A stretch of DNA of 64,000 nt from Micromonosporaceae bacterium KJ-029 (GCA_005402585.1 BIFP01000002.1:1-64000), one strand, 5' to 3'. Shown: positions 6,241 to 16,312, counted from the stretch's first letter. Program-made: numbers and translations. Notes: generated by a model not told the origin, from the letters alone.

Positions 6241-9200
6241 TCAGGACAGCTCCGGTACCGAGGTGATCAACACCGTCAGCCCGTCCACGTCGAGCAGGTC
6301 CGTCGGCCGTACGGTCACCGCGTCCCGTACGTAGTGGAAGGCCGCGCCGACCCGGTCGACCGGTACGCCGGCCAGCTCCGCCCAGGCCAGCCGGTAGACC
6401 GCCAGCTGGACCGCGGCGACCTCGGCCGACGCGCCGACCGGTCGGGCACCGGTCTTCCAGTCGACCACGTCGAAGCGATCGCCGGGGCGGCGGAACACGG
6501 CGTCCATCCGGCCGCGTACCACCACGCCGCCGATCACGGTGGCGAACGGCACCTCCACCTCGATCGGCGTCCGGTCGGCCCACTCACTGGCCAGGAAGCG
6601 CCGCTGAAGCTCGGCCAGCGCCTCGTCCGGCGCGGCGTCGGCATCCGCCGCGCCGGGCAACTCGTCGGTGTCGAGGAGCCGGTCCGCCCCGAACCGCTGC
6701 TCCAGCCAGGCGTGGAAGGCGGTGCCCCGGCGGGCGTACGGGCTGGGCTCGGTGGGCAGCGGACGGCGCAGTGCCCGGGCCAGCGCCGCCGGGTCCCGGC
6801 GCAGCGCGACCAGCTGCGTCACCGACAGGTGCTCGGGCAGCGCCACGTCGATCGGACCGGACAGTCGGCTCAGCTCCGCCCGCTCGGCCAGCAACAGGTC
6901 GGCCTCCCGCCGCCACCTGGCCACCTCCGGGTCCGGCGCCGCCGCGTCGTCTCCCCCGGCGGCCTCGCCGCCGTCGCTGCTGTTGTCGGTGCCGCCTTCG
7001 GCGCCAACGACGGTGCCGCCGTCGGTCAGGAAACGGCGGACCAGTGCCGCCGCCTCGGTCAGCGTCGGCCGGCGTACGCCGAGCGGGTCCGCCGGCCACT
7101 CGGCCCGCAACACCACCTCCGTGGTCGGGTTCACCGCGTCCGGCGTCGGTTCCGGCGCCCACTCGTCGACCAGGTGACCGTCCCCGGCGTCCAGACACGC
7201 GTCGTGTACCTCGCGCAGCAGCGCCGACGGCCCGCGCGGCCGCTTGGTGCCCTCACCCCACCAGTGGCCGGAGCAGAGCAGCAGCCGGCGCGGGCGGGTC
7301 ACCGCGACGTACGCCAGCCGCCGTTCCTCCCGCTCGTCGTGGGCCCGCCAGGCGTCGGTGAAGTCCTCCACCGCCCGGGCCACACCACGCTGGTCATCGG
7401 CCTCGGCCAGGGCCAGCTCGGGCAGGCCGTCGGCGTCACCACGCAGCGGGAACGGCAGCACGCCCAGCCCGCCGAGCCAGTGGTCGGAGTTGCGCACCGG
7501 TCCCGGCCACACTCCCCGGCTCAGCCCGGCCACCGCGACCACGTCCCACTCCAGCCCCTTGGCGGCGTGCGCGGTGAGGATCTGCACCGCGCCCTCGACC
7601 ACCTCCACCTCGCCCGGGGCGAGGCCGCGCTCCTCGTCCTCGGCGGCGGCGAGGTAGGCCAGGAAACCGGCGAGGGTGGCGCCGGGGGTCTCCCCGCTGA
7701 ACCGGGCGGCCACGTCACCCAACGCGTCCAGGTGCCCCCGGGCCAGGCCGGCGTCGCCGGCACCGTCCCGGCCGGCCCGCACCGCCACCTCCACGTCCAG
7801 GCCGGTGGTCCGCTCGACGTCCGCGATCAGTTCCGGCAACGACTGGTCCAGCCGATACCGGAGCAGGCCCAGTTCCCTGGCGTACGCGCGCAACCGCGCG
7901 TAGCCCTCGGCCGAGTACGCCTGCGCGGGGCCCAGGTCGGCCAGCGCCTCCACCAGGGTCGCCTCGTCGAGCCGGTCCGGGGTGATCTCCGGGGTGCCGT
8001 CGTCGGCGAGTTGGCGGCGGGCCGCGGCGATGGCCTTGGCCCGGCGGTGCAGGGCGACCAGGTCCCGGGGCCCGATCCGCCACCGGGCACCGGTCAGCAG
8101 GCGCAGCAGCGCCGCGCCGTCGGTCGGGTCGGCCAGCACCCGCAGCGTGCACACCACGTCGCGCACCTCCGGGGTGTCCAGCAGGCCGCCCAGCCCCACC
8201 ACCTCGACCGGCAGCCCGCGTTCGCGCAACGCGGCGGCGATCGCCGGGATCTGGCTGCGCAGCCGGACCAGCACGGCCGTGGTCGGGCGCAACGCGACCG
8301 GTATCTGCTCGGGCAGCGCGCCGGACATCCCGGCGGCGCCCCGCCAGGCGGCCAGCAGGCTGTCGGCGATCCAGTCGGCCTCGTCGGCGTACGTCGGCAG
8401 CAGCGCGCAGTGCACAGTGCCGGCGGCGGCGCCGCGCGGGCTGCGGTGCGGGACCGGGTCGTCGACGCTGAGCGCCGCGTGCAGCTCGGGTACCCGGGCG
8501 CCGGCGGCCCGCAGCGGGGTGGCCAGCGCATTCGCCACCGCCAGGATCTCCGGCCGGTTGCGCCAGCTGGTGGTCAGCCCCAGCACCCGTGCCGGTTCGC
8601 CGTCGGCGCGGGCAAACTCGGTCGGGAAACGGTCGAGGGTGCCGGCGCTGGCGCCCCGCCAGCCGTAGATGGACTGGCACGGGTCGCCCACGGCGGTCAC
8701 CGGATGACCGCCGCCGAACAGCGCGCCGAGCAGCACCACCTGGGCGTGGCTGGTGTCCTGGTACTCGTCGAGCAGTACCACGCGGTAGCGGTCCCGCTCG
8801 ATCTCGCCGACCCCCGGGTGGTCGCGGGCCACCCGCGCGGCCCGGGCGAGCTGGTCGGCGAAGTCCATCGCCTCGAAGTCGTCCTTGCGTCGGGCGTACG
8901 CGCGAACCAGTGGCAGCAGCTTCAGCCGGGTCTGCTGCAACGCGAGAGCCCGGCGCACGTCGGCGTAGACCCGCCCCGGACGGGACTGCACGTCGGCGAA
9001 GAACCGGCCGGTAAAGGCGGCCAGTTCGGCCGGGTCGACCAGGTGTTCGTCCAGCTCGCCGGCGAGCGCCAGCACCGCGTCGGTGACGGTGCTGGGCATC
9101 CGGTCCACCTCGGACATGTCCCCGTCGTAGTTACGCACGATCAGGTCGACGAGCTGCCAGCGGGACGCCTCGGTGAGCAGCCTGGTGGAGGGTTCGTAGC

Positions 9201-9654
9201 CGGCGCGCAGGCCGTGCTCGGTGACGATCCGCCCGGCGTACGAGTGATAGGTGGCCACCGTCGGCTCGCCCGCGAGGGGATCGTCGAGCGGGTCCCGCCC
9301 GCGCCGGCCCAGCCGGCGGACCAACTGGTCGAGTCGGGTACGTACCCGGTGGGCCAGCTCACCGGCGGCCTTGCGGGTGAAGGTCAGGCCGAGCACCTGC
9401 TCCGGCCGGACGTACGAGTTGGCCACCAGCCAGACCACCCGGGCGGCCATCGTCTCGGTCTTGCCCGAGCCGGCGCCCGCGACCACCAGCAGTGGCTCGA
9501 CCGGCGCGGCGATGATCGCCGCCTGCTCCCGGGTCGGCGCCGGCAGGCGCAGCAGCCTCGCCAGCTCCACCGGGGTGTACCGGGGACCGGCGTCGGCCGC
9601 GCGGGGCGCCGGTGCGCCGGGGTTGAACAGGGCCGGCTGGGTGGGCACGCTCAC
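6241..9654 (-). CDS. adnB: AdnB-like ATP-dependent helicase-nuclease, active motor subunit
   Basis: Product of about 1137 aa. The N-terminal UvrD-type SF1 motor has [11 protein letters not shown] (Q motif), GAGSGKT (Walker A, near residue 60), [16 protein letters not shown] (motif Ia) and LLDEYQDTS (Walker B/DEXQ, near residue 296). The C-terminal RecB-type nuclease carries DVVDWKTG (near residue 1065) followed by [13 protein letters not shown]. With AdnA this forms the end-resecting heterodimer that replaces RecBCD in actinobacteria. The start is taken as GTG 9654, overlapping the AdnA TGA (GTGA) with GGAG eight bases upstream; GTG 9648 with GAGGAG is an alternative. It is cotranscribed with adnA. 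Confidence 0.92.
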   Translation of the reverse strand: MSVPTQPALFNPGAPAPRAADAGPRYTPVELARLLRLPAPTREQAAIIAAPVEPLLVVAGAGSGKTETMAARVVWLVANSYVRPEQVLGLTFTRKAAGELAHRVRTRLDQLVRRLGRRGRDPLDDPLAGEPTVATYHSYAGRIVTEHGLRAGYEPSTRLLTEASRWQLVDLIVRNYDGDMSEVDRMPSTVTDAVLALAGELDEHLVDPAELAAFTGRFFADVQSRPGRVYADVRRALALQQTRLKLLPLVRAYARRKDDFEAMDFADQLARAARVARDHPGVGEIERDRYRVVLLDEYQDTSHAQVVLLGALFGGGHPVTAVGDPCQSIYGWRGASAGTLDRFPTEFARADGEPARVLGLTTSWRNRPEILAVANALATPLRAAGARVPELHAALSVDDPVPHRSPRGAAAGTVHCALLPTYADEADWIADSLLAAWRGAAGMSGALPEQIPVALRPTTAVLVRLRSQIPAIAAALRERGLPVEVVGLGGLLDTPEVRDVVCTLRVLADPTDGAALLRLLTGARWRIGPRDLVALHRRAKAIAAARRQLADDGTPEITPDRLDEATLVEALADLGPAQAYSAEGYARLRAYARELGLLRYRLDQSLPELIADVERTTGLDVEVAVRAGRDGAGDAGLARGHLDALGDVAARFSGETPGATLAGFLAYLAAAEDEERGLAPGEVEVVEGAVQILTAHAAKGLEWDVVAVAGLSRGVWPGPVRNSDHWLGGLGVLPFPLRGDADGLPELALAEADDQRGVARAVEDFTDAWRAHDEREERRLAYVAVTRPRRLLLCSGHWWGEGTKRPRGPSALLREVHDACLDAGDGHLVDEWAPEPTPDAVNPTTEVVLRAEWPADPLGVRRPTLTEAAALVRRFLTDGGTVVGAEGGTDNSSDGGEAAGGDDAAAPDPEVARWRREADLLLAERAELSRLSGPIDVALPEHLSVTQLVALRRDPAALARALRRPLPTEPSPYARRGTAFHAWLEQRFGADRLLDTDELPGAADADAAPDEALAELQRRFLASEWADRTPIEVEVPFATVIGGVVVRGRMDAVFRRPGDRFDVVDWKTGARPVGASAEVAAVQLAVYRLAWAELAGVPVDRVGAAFHYVRDAVTVRPTDLLDVDGLTVLITSVPELS

Positions 9655-12600
9655 TCCTCGTGCTCCGGACGACGGACGGTCGGCGGCTCGACCACCTGCC
9701 GCCCCTGGCCGGACACCGGGCAACTCGCCCGCACAGGGCACACCCGGCACTTGGAGTTGACGACCGCGGCGAAGGTGGCGGCGGCCATCGTATCGGCGGT
9801 GCGACGGACCAGCGCGGTCGCCCAGCCGGCCTCAGGCCCGTCGGTGGACGGTGGCTGGGCCTGCTCCCGGGCATCCTTCGCACCGGTGCCGAGCTGGACC
9901 AGGGCGGCCCCGCCGGGCTCCTCGCCGAACTCGGCGAAGGCCCCCGCCTCCACCGCCGCCTGGTACGCGCCCAGCTGTGGATGTTCGGCCAGGTCACGCT
10001 CGGTGACGGCGGTGGACTTGCCGGTCTTCAGGTCCACCACCACGAGCCGGCCGTCCGCGTCCACCTCCAGCCGGTCCACCCGGCCGACCAGGTCGACCGG
10101 CCGGTGCGGATCGTCGAGACGTACCGCGAACTCGTGCTCGATGGCGAGTAGCCGGCGCGGGTTGGCGGCCAGCCAGCGCAGCAGCTTGTCGACCATCGCC
10201 TCGGCGCGGGCCCGCTCCGGCCCGACCATCCAGCGGGCGGCCAGCTCGATCGCGTCGAACCGGGCGGCGACGTAGTCCAGCAGCGCGCCCCGGTCGGTGC
10301 TGGCATCCTCGGCGAGCATCGCCGCCGCGTGCACCAGGTTGCCGACGCCCTGCGCCGTGCTGGCCGGCGCACTGCCGCCGTGCCGCTCCAGCAGCCAGCG
10401 CAGGCTGCACCGCAGCGCACTCTCCATCGCCGACGGAGTGACCCGGACCGGATCGCCCTCGTCCACCAACGGCCGGTCGTCCGAGAGCGGTCGCAGCCCC
10501 CACCAGTCGTCGGGGTGCGCGCCGGAGACCCCGGCGGCGGCCAGCCGGGCCAACTCCCCCGCCGCCGCCCGCCGCCGGGCGGGCGACGCCGCCGGGTCGG
10601 CCACCGCGGAACGCAGCTCCGCCACCAGCGCGGGCAGGGTGAGCGCCCGTGGCGGCCGACTCAACGGCAGGGTGCGCGGCGTCCCGCCCGGGTCGGCGTC
10701 GGGTTCGCCCCCCGGGCCGTCTGCACCGTCCGGGGCAGTCCGGCGGTCCCGGCCATCCGGCCCCGGCGACCCAACGTCCGGGCTGTCCGCGTCGGGCGGC
10801 CCCGGCGACCCGGCGGGCGGATCGCCTGGGCCCGGCGACCCGGCGACCGGAGCGGACGGGTCGGGCGGTCCGTCACCCGAGACTCCCGGGGCGCTGGGGG
10901 CCGGCGGCTCGTCGGCGGGCGCCGTGGCGCCGAGTTCGTAAAGAAAGCGGCTGGGCTGTTCCTCGTGGTCGTCGCCGCCGACGGCCGCCGAGGCGACCGC
11001 GCTGACCAGCAGTCGGCGGCGGGCCCGGGTCACCGCGACGTGGAACAGTCGCCGCTCCTCGTCGAGCAGCGCGGAGGTCTGCCCGACCAGGGTGGCGACC
11101 CCGCCGGCGGCGTCCGCCCGGCCGGCCAGCACGTCGACCAGGCGTTCCGAGCCGAGCAGGCTGCCGCGCAGCCGCAGGTCCGGCCAGACGCCCTCCTGCA
11201 CCCCGACCACGGCGACCAGGTCCCACTCCAGGCCCTTGGCGGCGTGCGCGGTGAGCAGCCGGACGGCGTCCCCGCGGTCGGCGGTCGGGGCGAGGGTGTC
11301 GGCGGGCAACTCCTGGCCGAGCACGTGGTCGAGGAAGACCTCGGTACGTGCACCCGGTAGCCGGTCGGTGAACCGGGCGGCGGCGTCGAAGAGGACCATC
11401 ACCGCGTCCAGGTCACGGTCGGCCGCCTCGGCCCGGCGGCGCCGGGCGAGGTCGCCCTCGCCGGCCACGGCCGGGCCCCGGGTCAGCGCGGCGGACCACA
11501 GCTCGGCCAGCCCGCTGGCCCGCCACACGGCCCACAGCACGTCCTCGACGGTGGCGCCAGGACGGTCGGCCGTCTCCCGGGCCACGGCCAGCAATCCGGC
11601 CACGGTCTGCGCCGGCTCGGCCCAGCGCCGTTCGACGCCGGCCAGCTCGGCCGGGTCGCGCAGCGCCTCGACGATCAGCTCGCCGGAGGGCCGGCGGTCG
11701 CCGCCGGCCAGGGCGAGGGCCCGCAGGCCCTGCCGCAGCCGCCGTTCGGCCAGCGGGTCGGCGCCGCCGAGCGGCGAGTGCAGCAGCGCGACGGCAGCCT
11801 CCTCGTCGAGCCGCTCCGGCTCCAGCGCGCACCGCAGCAGAAGCAGCAGCGGCGCGACCGCCGGTTGAAGATGCAGTGGCAGGTCCTCGCCGTGCACCAC
11901 GGTTGGTACGCCGGCCGCGTGCAACGCCCGACGCAACCCGGGCAACTGCCGGCCGGTGGAGCGGACCAGCACCGCCATCCGCGCCCACGGCACCCCGCCG
12001 AGCAGGTGCGCCTCGCGCAGGGCGTGGGCCAGCCAGGCCGCTTCGCTGGTGGCCGAGCGGAACGTACGCACCTCCACCGCGCCCGGTGGCGCGCCGGGCA
12101 GGACACGCAGCCGGCGATGTGCCGCCGGGCCGCGTAGCCGACGGGCCAGCCGGGCGAAGGCGGCCAGCAGTCGTTCCCCGGAGCGGTAGCTGGTGGTCAG
12201 CAGCACCTGCGCGGCGGGCGCGCCGGACGCGGTGCGGAACCGGTGCGGGAAGGCCGTCACGCCGGCGGGGTCGGCGCCCCGGAAGGCGTACGTGGACGAG
12301 TCGGGATCGGCGAAGGCGACCAGCGGGGTGCCACCCCCGGCGACGGTCTCCAACAGGTCGACCTGGGCGGGATCGGTGTCGGCCATCTCGTCGACGTAGA
12401 CGTACGCCAGCCGGCGTCGCTCGGCCGCCAGCAGCTCCGGGTCGTCGCGCAGCATCCCGGTGGCCGCCCGGACCAGCTCCGCCGGGTCGTACGCGACCGA
12501 GCCGCGGTTGGCGACGTCACGCAGGGCCAGCACGGCGACGTACTCCCGAAGGAACCGGGCGGCGGCCGGCCAGTCGGCCCGGCCGAGTTTCTCGCCGAGC

Positions 12601-13268
12601 CGGGCCAGCTCGACCGGACCGACCCCACGCTCGGCGGCACGCATCAGCAGGTCACGCAGCTGGGCGGCGAAGGCCCGGGTACGCAACGCCGGGCGCAGAT
12701 CCTCCGGCCAGCCGACCGGGTCGTCGCCGGGTTCCTCGCCAACCACGTCCAGCAGCTCACGGATGATCAGATCCTGCTCCGGACCGGTGAGCAGCCGGGG
12801 CGACGGCTCGCCCCGCTCGGCGGCGGCGCGCCGCAGCAGCCCGAAGGCGTACGCCGGAAAGGTACGCACCAGCGGCTCGCGCAGCACCCGCTGCCCGACC
12901 ACGGCGATCCGCGCCTCGATCCGGTGCCGTAGGTCGGCGGCACCCCTCCGGCTGAAGGTGAGGACCAGGATGCGCTCCGGGTCGACTCCCTCGGCGACCC
13001 GGGTGGCGACCGCCTCGACGAGCGTGCGTGTCTTCCCCGTGCCCGGTCCACCGAGGACGAGCATCGGCCCGTCGGTGTGCGCGACGACCTCGGCCTGCCC
13101 AGGATCCTCCCGCGGGTCGGTTCCACCGGCCGACTCCGCCGCCGCTACGCCCGGCAGAACCTGGCTCGGAACGGCCTCCGGTCGGGCCTCGCCCGGGGAC
13201 TGGTCGGCGGACGGACCGCTCCCCTGGGTCGGCCCGCCGGGCCGACGCACCAACCGGTACGCCTGCAT
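9651..13268 (-). CDS. adnA: AdnA-like helicase-nuclease subunit with iron-sulfur nuclease domain
   Basis: Product of 1205 aa with the same two-part plan as its neighbour. The motor has GGPGTGKT (Walker A, near residue 74) and LTFSRRGAADLRHRI. The Walker B segment reads VDEMADTDPAQ, so the usual DEXQD is altered, in keeping with AdnA being the weaker motor. The C-terminal nuclease has VVVDLKTGKST (near residue 1078). One cysteine lies in ALRCSLRW (near residue 954), and CRVCPVRASCP closes the domain, giving the four ligands of an AddB/AdnA-type 4Fe-4S staple. A Pro/Gly/Asp-rich stretch of low complexity (about residues 780-860) separates motor and nuclease. It is the first gene of the adnA-adnB operon. 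Confidence 0.92.
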   Translation of the reverse strand: MQAYRLVRRPGGPTQGSGPSADQSPGEARPEAVPSQVLPGVAAAESAGGTDPREDPGQAEVVAHTDGPMLVLGGPGTGKTRTLVEAVATRVAEGVDPERILVLTFSRRGAADLRHRIEARIAVVGQRVLREPLVRTFPAYAFGLLRRAAAERGEPSPRLLTGPEQDLIIRELLDVVGEEPGDDPVGWPEDLRPALRTRAFAAQLRDLLMRAAERGVGPVELARLGEKLGRADWPAAARFLREYVAVLALRDVANRGSVAYDPAELVRAATGMLRDDPELLAAERRRLAYVYVDEMADTDPAQVDLLETVAGGGTPLVAFADPDSSTYAFRGADPAGVTAFPHRFRTASGAPAAQVLLTTSYRSGERLLAAFARLARRLRGPAAHRRLRVLPGAPPGAVEVRTFRSATSEAAWLAHALREAHLLGGVPWARMAVLVRSTGRQLPGLRRALHAAGVPTVVHGEDLPLHLQPAVAPLLLLLRCALEPERLDEEAAVALLHSPLGGADPLAERRLRQGLRALALAGGDRRPSGELIVEALRDPAELAGVERRWAEPAQTVAGLLAVARETADRPGATVEDVLWAVWRASGLAELWSAALTRGPAVAGEGDLARRRRAEAADRDLDAVMVLFDAAARFTDRLPGARTEVFLDHVLGQELPADTLAPTADRGDAVRLLTAHAAKGLEWDLVAVVGVQEGVWPDLRLRGSLLGSERLVDVLAGRADAAGGVATLVGQTSALLDEERRLFHVAVTRARRRLLVSAVASAAVGGDDHEEQPSRFLYELGATAPADEPPAPSAPGVSGDGPPDPSAPVAGSPGPGDPPAGSPGPPDADSPDVGSPGPDGRDRRTAPDGADGPGGEPDADPGGTPRTLPLSRPPRALTLPALVAELRSAVADPAASPARRRAAAGELARLAAAGVSGAHPDDWWGLRPLSDDRPLVDEGDPVRVTPSAMESALRCSLRWLLERHGGSAPASTAQGVGNLVHAAAMLAEDASTDRGALLDYVAARFDAIELAARWMVGPERARAEAMVDKLLRWLAANPRRLLAIEHEFAVRLDDPHRPVDLVGRVDRLEVDADGRLVVVDLKTGKSTAVTERDLAEHPQLGAYQAAVEAGAFAEFGEEPGGAALVQLGTGAKDAREQAQPPSTDGPEAGWATALVRRTADTMAAATFAAVVNSKCRVCPVRASCPVSGQGRQVVEPPTVRRPEHEE

Positions 13269-13375
13269 CCCGCCATCCCATCACGGCCCTGCGACACTCC
13301 CCGACCCGCCACACCCCCCGGAGCGCAGTTCACGCGCGAACCCGATGAATGCGGACCGGCGGCGCCGAGGCCGGA

Positions 13376-13921
13376 TCAGGTGAGGCGGGATTCGAGGACG
13401 TCGAGGGCGGCGGGGACGGTGTCGGCGAGCCGGAGGAGATCGAAGCCGGCAGGCTTGAGGAAGGTCTGGTCGGTCAGGTTGCGCAGCCAGTCCAGCAACG
13501 GGCCGTAGAAGCCGTCGGTGTCCACCAGCACCATCGGCTTGTGGTGCAGGGCCAGCGTGGCGGTGGTCCAGACCTCGAAGAGTTCGTCCAGGGTGCCGAG
13601 TCCACCGGGCAGGGTGAGGAAGGCGTCCGACTTGTCGATCATGAGGATCTTCCGGCTGGCCATCGACTCGGTGACCAGCAACTCGTCGGAGGCGAGGTCG
13701 GCCACTTCCAGGTCCACCAGCGACTGCGGAATCACGCCGATCGTACGGCCGCCCGCCGAACGCGCCCCGTCCACCAGCGCGCCCATCATCCCGACACAGC
13801 CACCGCCGCTGACCAGGGTGTGACCGCGACGGGCGATCTCCGCGCCGGTGGCCGTGGCGAGGTCGAGCCAGCGCTGGTCGAGCGTACGGGAGGAGGCACA
13901 GAACACGCAGATGGCGGCCAT
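13376..13921 (-). CDS. LOG family (TIGR00730) Rossmann-fold protein, short form
   Basis: Product of 181 aa with the LOG hallmark LPGGLGTLDEL and the MASRKILMIDKSDAF segment just before it. The family is best known as cytokinin riboside 5'-monophosphate phosphoribohydrolase, a nucleoside-monophosphate N-glycosidase; the bacterial substrate is often unclear. The N terminus MAAICVFCASSRTLDQRW and the GGGCVGMMGALVDGA loop fit the family. It ends a two-gene unit with a longer paralogue directly upstream (4-nt gap). dapE and dapD lie nearby; a LOG gene close to these is also seen in mycobacteria. Confidence 0.92.
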   Translation of the reverse strand: MAAICVFCASSRTLDQRWLDLATATGAEIARRGHTLVSGGGCVGMMGALVDGARSAGGRTIGVIPQSLVDLEVADLASDELLVTESMASRKILMIDKSDAFLTLPGGLGTLDELFEVWTTATLALHHKPMVLVDTDGFYGPLLDWLRNLTDQTFLKPAGFDLLRLADTVPAALDVLESRLT

Positions 13922-13925
13922 CTCC

Positions 13926-14762
13926 TCAGCGCTCCGCCTCGTCGGCCGCCGCCTGCTGGTCGGCGGCGGTGCGGGCGACGGCGTCCTCGCGTATCGCCTC
14001 CTGCTCGGTGCTCAGCGCCGCCTCGGCCTCGACGATGTGCCGCACCGCCGCGGCCACGTCGTCGGTGACGCAGATCAGCTCCAGGTCCACCGGTCCGATC
14101 TTGCCCTCCCCGGCCATGGTGTCCCGCAGCCAGTCGAGCAGTCCCTGCCAGTAGTCGACGCCCATCAGCACCACCGGGAACCGGGTGACCTTGCCGGTCT
14201 GCACCAGGGTGAGCGCCTCGAAAAGCTCGTCCATCGTGCCGAAGCCGCCGGGCAGCACGACGAACGCCTGGGCGTACTTGACGAACATGGTCTTGCGGGC
14301 GAAGAAGTAACGGAAATCGATCGCCAGGTCGACCCAGTCGTTGATGCCCTGCTCGAAGGGAAGTTCGATGCCGAGGCCGACAGAGAGCCCGCCGGCCTCG
14401 CTCGCACCGCGGTTGGCCGCCTCCATCACGCCGGGACCGCCGCCAGTGATCACCGCGTACCCGGCCCGGGCCAGCGCCGCGCCGAGCGCCTCGGCAAGTT
14501 GGCACTCCGGACTGTCCGGCTTGCTCCGAGCGGAGCCGAAGACGCTGACCGCCGGCGGCAGGTCGGCGAGGGTGTCGAAGCCCTCCACGAACTCGGAGAG
14601 GATACGCAGCGCCCGCCAGGCGTCCCTGGTCTTCCAGTCGGCGCGCGCCCGCGAGTCCAGCAGCCGCTGGTCGGCAGTGCTGGCGGGGATCGCCTGTCGG
14701 CGCAGTGTGACGGCACCGCGATGCCGCTCCTGTCCCGGTTCGCGGCGGTTGCTCTGGCTCAT
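13926..14762 (-). CDS. LOG family (TIGR00730) protein, long form
   Basis: Product of 278 aa with ITGGGPGVMEAANRGA and LPGGFGTMDELFEALTLVQTGK, the nucleotide-binding and catalytic motifs of the LOG/TIGR00730 family. About 70 extra N-terminal residues, rich in Arg and Gln, and an acidic Ala/Glu-rich tail extend it beyond the short paralogue that follows. TACGGT (14775-14770) ends seven bases before the ATG, so the mRNA may be leaderless. The pair reads as an operon pointing away from the small basic-protein gene. Confidence 0.9.
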   Translation of the reverse strand: MSQSNRREPGQERHRGAVTLRRQAIPASTADQRLLDSRARADWKTRDAWRALRILSEFVEGFDTLADLPPAVSVFGSARSKPDSPECQLAEALGAALARAGYAVITGGGPGVMEAANRGASEAGGLSVGLGIELPFEQGINDWVDLAIDFRYFFARKTMFVKYAQAFVVLPGGFGTMDELFEALTLVQTGKVTRFPVVLMGVDYWQGLLDWLRDTMAGEGKIGPVDLELICVTDDVAAAVRHIVEAEAALSTEQEAIREDAVARTAADQQAAADEAER

Positions 14763-14769
14763 GGGAGCA

Positions 14770-14775
14770 ACCGTA
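14770..14775 (-). promoter_or_regulatory. Possible -10 element for a leaderless LOG transcript
   Basis: TACGGT on the minus strand fits the actinobacterial TANNNT -10 pattern. It lies seven bases upstream of ATG 14762, which places the transcription start at or next to the start codon. No good -35 hexamer is visible. Confidence 0.35.
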
Positions 14776-14855
14776 GTGGAGTCAGGCCGGTGAACCCGGC
14801 AAACACTTCGTGATCTTGTGCAACCAAATCGCTTTCCCGTACGTCTTACTATTCA

Positions 14856-14868
14856 CATACCGGGTATG
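14856..14868. promoter_or_regulatory. 13-bp perfect palindrome in a divergent intergenic region
   Basis: CATACCGGGTATG is a perfect inverted repeat about 33 bp upstream of the small basic-protein start and next to an AT-rich stretch (CTTACTATTCA). It is a candidate operator or promoter-overlapping site for an unidentified regulator. Confidence 0.4.
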
Positions 14869-14901
14869 CCCCGGCACGCGGGCTTCGGGGGAGGAGACAG
14901 C

Positions 14902-15054
14902 GTGATCACCAACAACGAACGAATCCGGATCCGGCGCCAGATGCAGCGGCGCATCCGCGACGTGGTGGCCGAGCGCCGCCGCACCCGCCTGCTCGAAACC
15001 CCACCCGAACCCCCCACCGACCCGACCCCCGACCCCCACCTCTCCCCCCTCTAA
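14902..15054 (+). CDS. Small basic protein (50 aa), unknown function
   Basis: GTG 14902 is preceded by an excellent ribosome binding site (GGGGGAGGAGA). The first 35 residues, starting VITNNERIRIRRQMQRRIRD, are very rich in Arg and predicted helical. The last 15 are a Pro/Asp tail (PPEPPTDPTPDP). The charge suggests nucleic-acid or ribosome association, but no family is recognised. It sits alone between divergent and convergent neighbours, with a palindrome in its promoter region. Confidence 0.6.
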   Translation: MITNNERIRIRRQMQRRIRDVVAERRRTRLLETPPEPPTDPTPDPHLSPL

Positions 15055-15083
15055 CCACCCACCACGCCGCGTCGCGTCGCGTC

Positions 15084-15138
15084 GATCATGAAGTTGACGG
15101 GATCTTCGATCTTCAACACACCCGCCAACTTCATGATC
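15084..15138. repeat. Family D palindromic repeat (18-bp arms, 19-nt loop)
   Basis: GATCATGAAGTTGACGGG (15084-15101) pairs with CCCGCCAACTTCATGATC (15121-15138) with one G-T wobble. The element lies between the convergent small basic-protein gene and dapE, where it could act as a terminator. The same 55-bp layout recurs at 57752-57806 inside a coding sequence. In both places the plus strand is C-rich before the element and G-rich after it. Confidence 0.9.
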
Positions 15139-15176
15139 AACGGGGATGGGCGGGGTGGCGCTCGGCTGGGGCGGGG

Positions 15177-16250
15177 TTAGGCGGGGGCGAGCCAGCGGTG
15201 GAGGGTGGCGGCGCCGTCGCGGATCTTGCCTATCTCAACGTGCTCGTCGGGGTGGTGGGCCAGGTTGGGGTCGCCGGGGCCGAAGTTCAGCGCGGGAATC
15301 CCCATGGCCGCGAACCGGGCCACGTCGGTCCAGCCCAGCTTGCCGATCGGGGCGGCGCCCACCGCGGCCAGGAACTCCCGCGCGGGCGGGGCGCCCAGCC
15401 CGGGCAGCGCGCCGGCCGCGCAGTCGGTCACCGCCAGTTCGTAGCCCGCGAAGACCTCGCGCAGGTGCGCCTCGGCCTCGGCCGGGGTACGGTCCGGCGC
15501 GAAGCGGTAGTTCACCTCGATCTCGCACCGGTCCGGCACCACGTTCCCGGCGACTCCGCCGTGGATCCGCACCGCGTTCATGCCCTCGCGGTACTCGCAC
15601 CCGTCGATGGTGACCCGCCGCGCCTGGTACGCCGAGAGCCGGCGGAGCACCTCACCGGCACCGTGCACGGCGTTGACACCGTGCCAGGAACGGGCCGAGT
15701 GCGCCCGAACCCCGGTGGTGACCACCGTCGCCCGCATGGTGCCCTGGCAGCCGGCCTCCACGATGCCGTACGTCGGTTCCAGCAACACCGCGAAGTCGGC
15801 CTGGAGCCACTCCGGATGAGCCTCGGAGACGAGGGTGAGACCGTTGTACTTGGACTCGATCTCCTCCGCCTCGTAGAAGAAGTACGTGATGTCGTAGCGG
15901 GGATCGGGCAGGGTAGCCGCGAGGTGCAGCGCGAAGGCGACGCCGGACTTCATGTCCGAGGTGCCGCAGCCGTACATCAGGTCGCCGCGCATGGTCGACG
16001 GGAAGTTGTTGTTAAGCGGGACGGTGTCCAGGTGCCCGGCCAGCACCACCCGGGAGGCCCGGCCCAGGTCGGTACGCGCCATCACCGTGTTGCCGTGCCG
16101 GTAGGTGGCCAGGTGCGGCACCGTGCGCAGGACCTCCTCGACGCAGTCGGCGATGGCCTTCTCGTTGAGGGACACGGACTCTATGTCGACCAGCGCGCGG
16201 GTCAACGCCACCGGATCGGCGAGGACCTCGGGGGTAAGCGGGTTCTCCAT
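15177..16250 (-). CDS. dapE: Succinyl-diaminopimelate desuccinylase DapE
   Basis: M20 family metallopeptidase of about 357 aa. It hydrolyses N-succinyl-LL-diaminopimelate, the last step of the succinylase branch before epimerisation in lysine and peptidoglycan precursor synthesis. The metal-binding and catalytic motifs are present: VLAGHLDTVPLNNN, GCGTSDMKSGVA and the EAEEIESKYNGL glutamates. The dimerisation domain (GVRAHSARSWHGVNAVH) follows. ATG 16250 is preferred; an in-frame GTG at 16259 would add three residues. It is divergent from dapD, which acts earlier in the same pathway, so a shared control region is likely. Confidence 0.95.
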   Translation of the reverse strand: MENPLTPEVLADPVALTRALVDIESVSLNEKAIADCVEEVLRTVPHLATYRHGNTVMARTDLGRASRVVLAGHLDTVPLNNNFPSTMRGDLMYGCGTSDMKSGVAFALHLAATLPDPRYDITYFFYEAEEIESKYNGLTLVSEAHPEWLQADFAVLLEPTYGIVEAGCQGTMRATVVTTGVRAHSARSWHGVNAVHGAGEVLRRLSAYQARRVTIDGCEYREGMNAVRIHGGVAGNVVPDRCEIEVNYRFAPDRTPAEAEAHLREVFAGYELAVTDCAAGALPGLGAPPAREFLAAVGAAPIGKLGWTDVARFAAMGIPALNFGPGDPNLAHHPDEHVEIGKIRDGAATLHRWLAPA

Positions 16251-16312
16251 GGTCCGCACGGTACCGTCACAACCGGCGACCGCGAGACGCGAGCCCGCGA
16301 GCCCTTCGGCGA

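Noticed and set aside
6334-10275. A 1313-codon open frame on the plus strand opposite adnA/adnB
   Set aside because: It is the antisense of adnB and the 3' part of adnA, made stop-free by GC-rich codons. Its sequence is Arg/Gly/Gln/Pro-rich without domains, and the minus-strand frames carry clear helicase and nuclease motifs.
13028-13508. Plus-strand open frames at the adnA start and into the LOG gene
   Set aside because: They lack start signals and domain content and overlap conserved minus-strand genes; the gap between adnA and LOG (13269-13375) is just over 100 bp.
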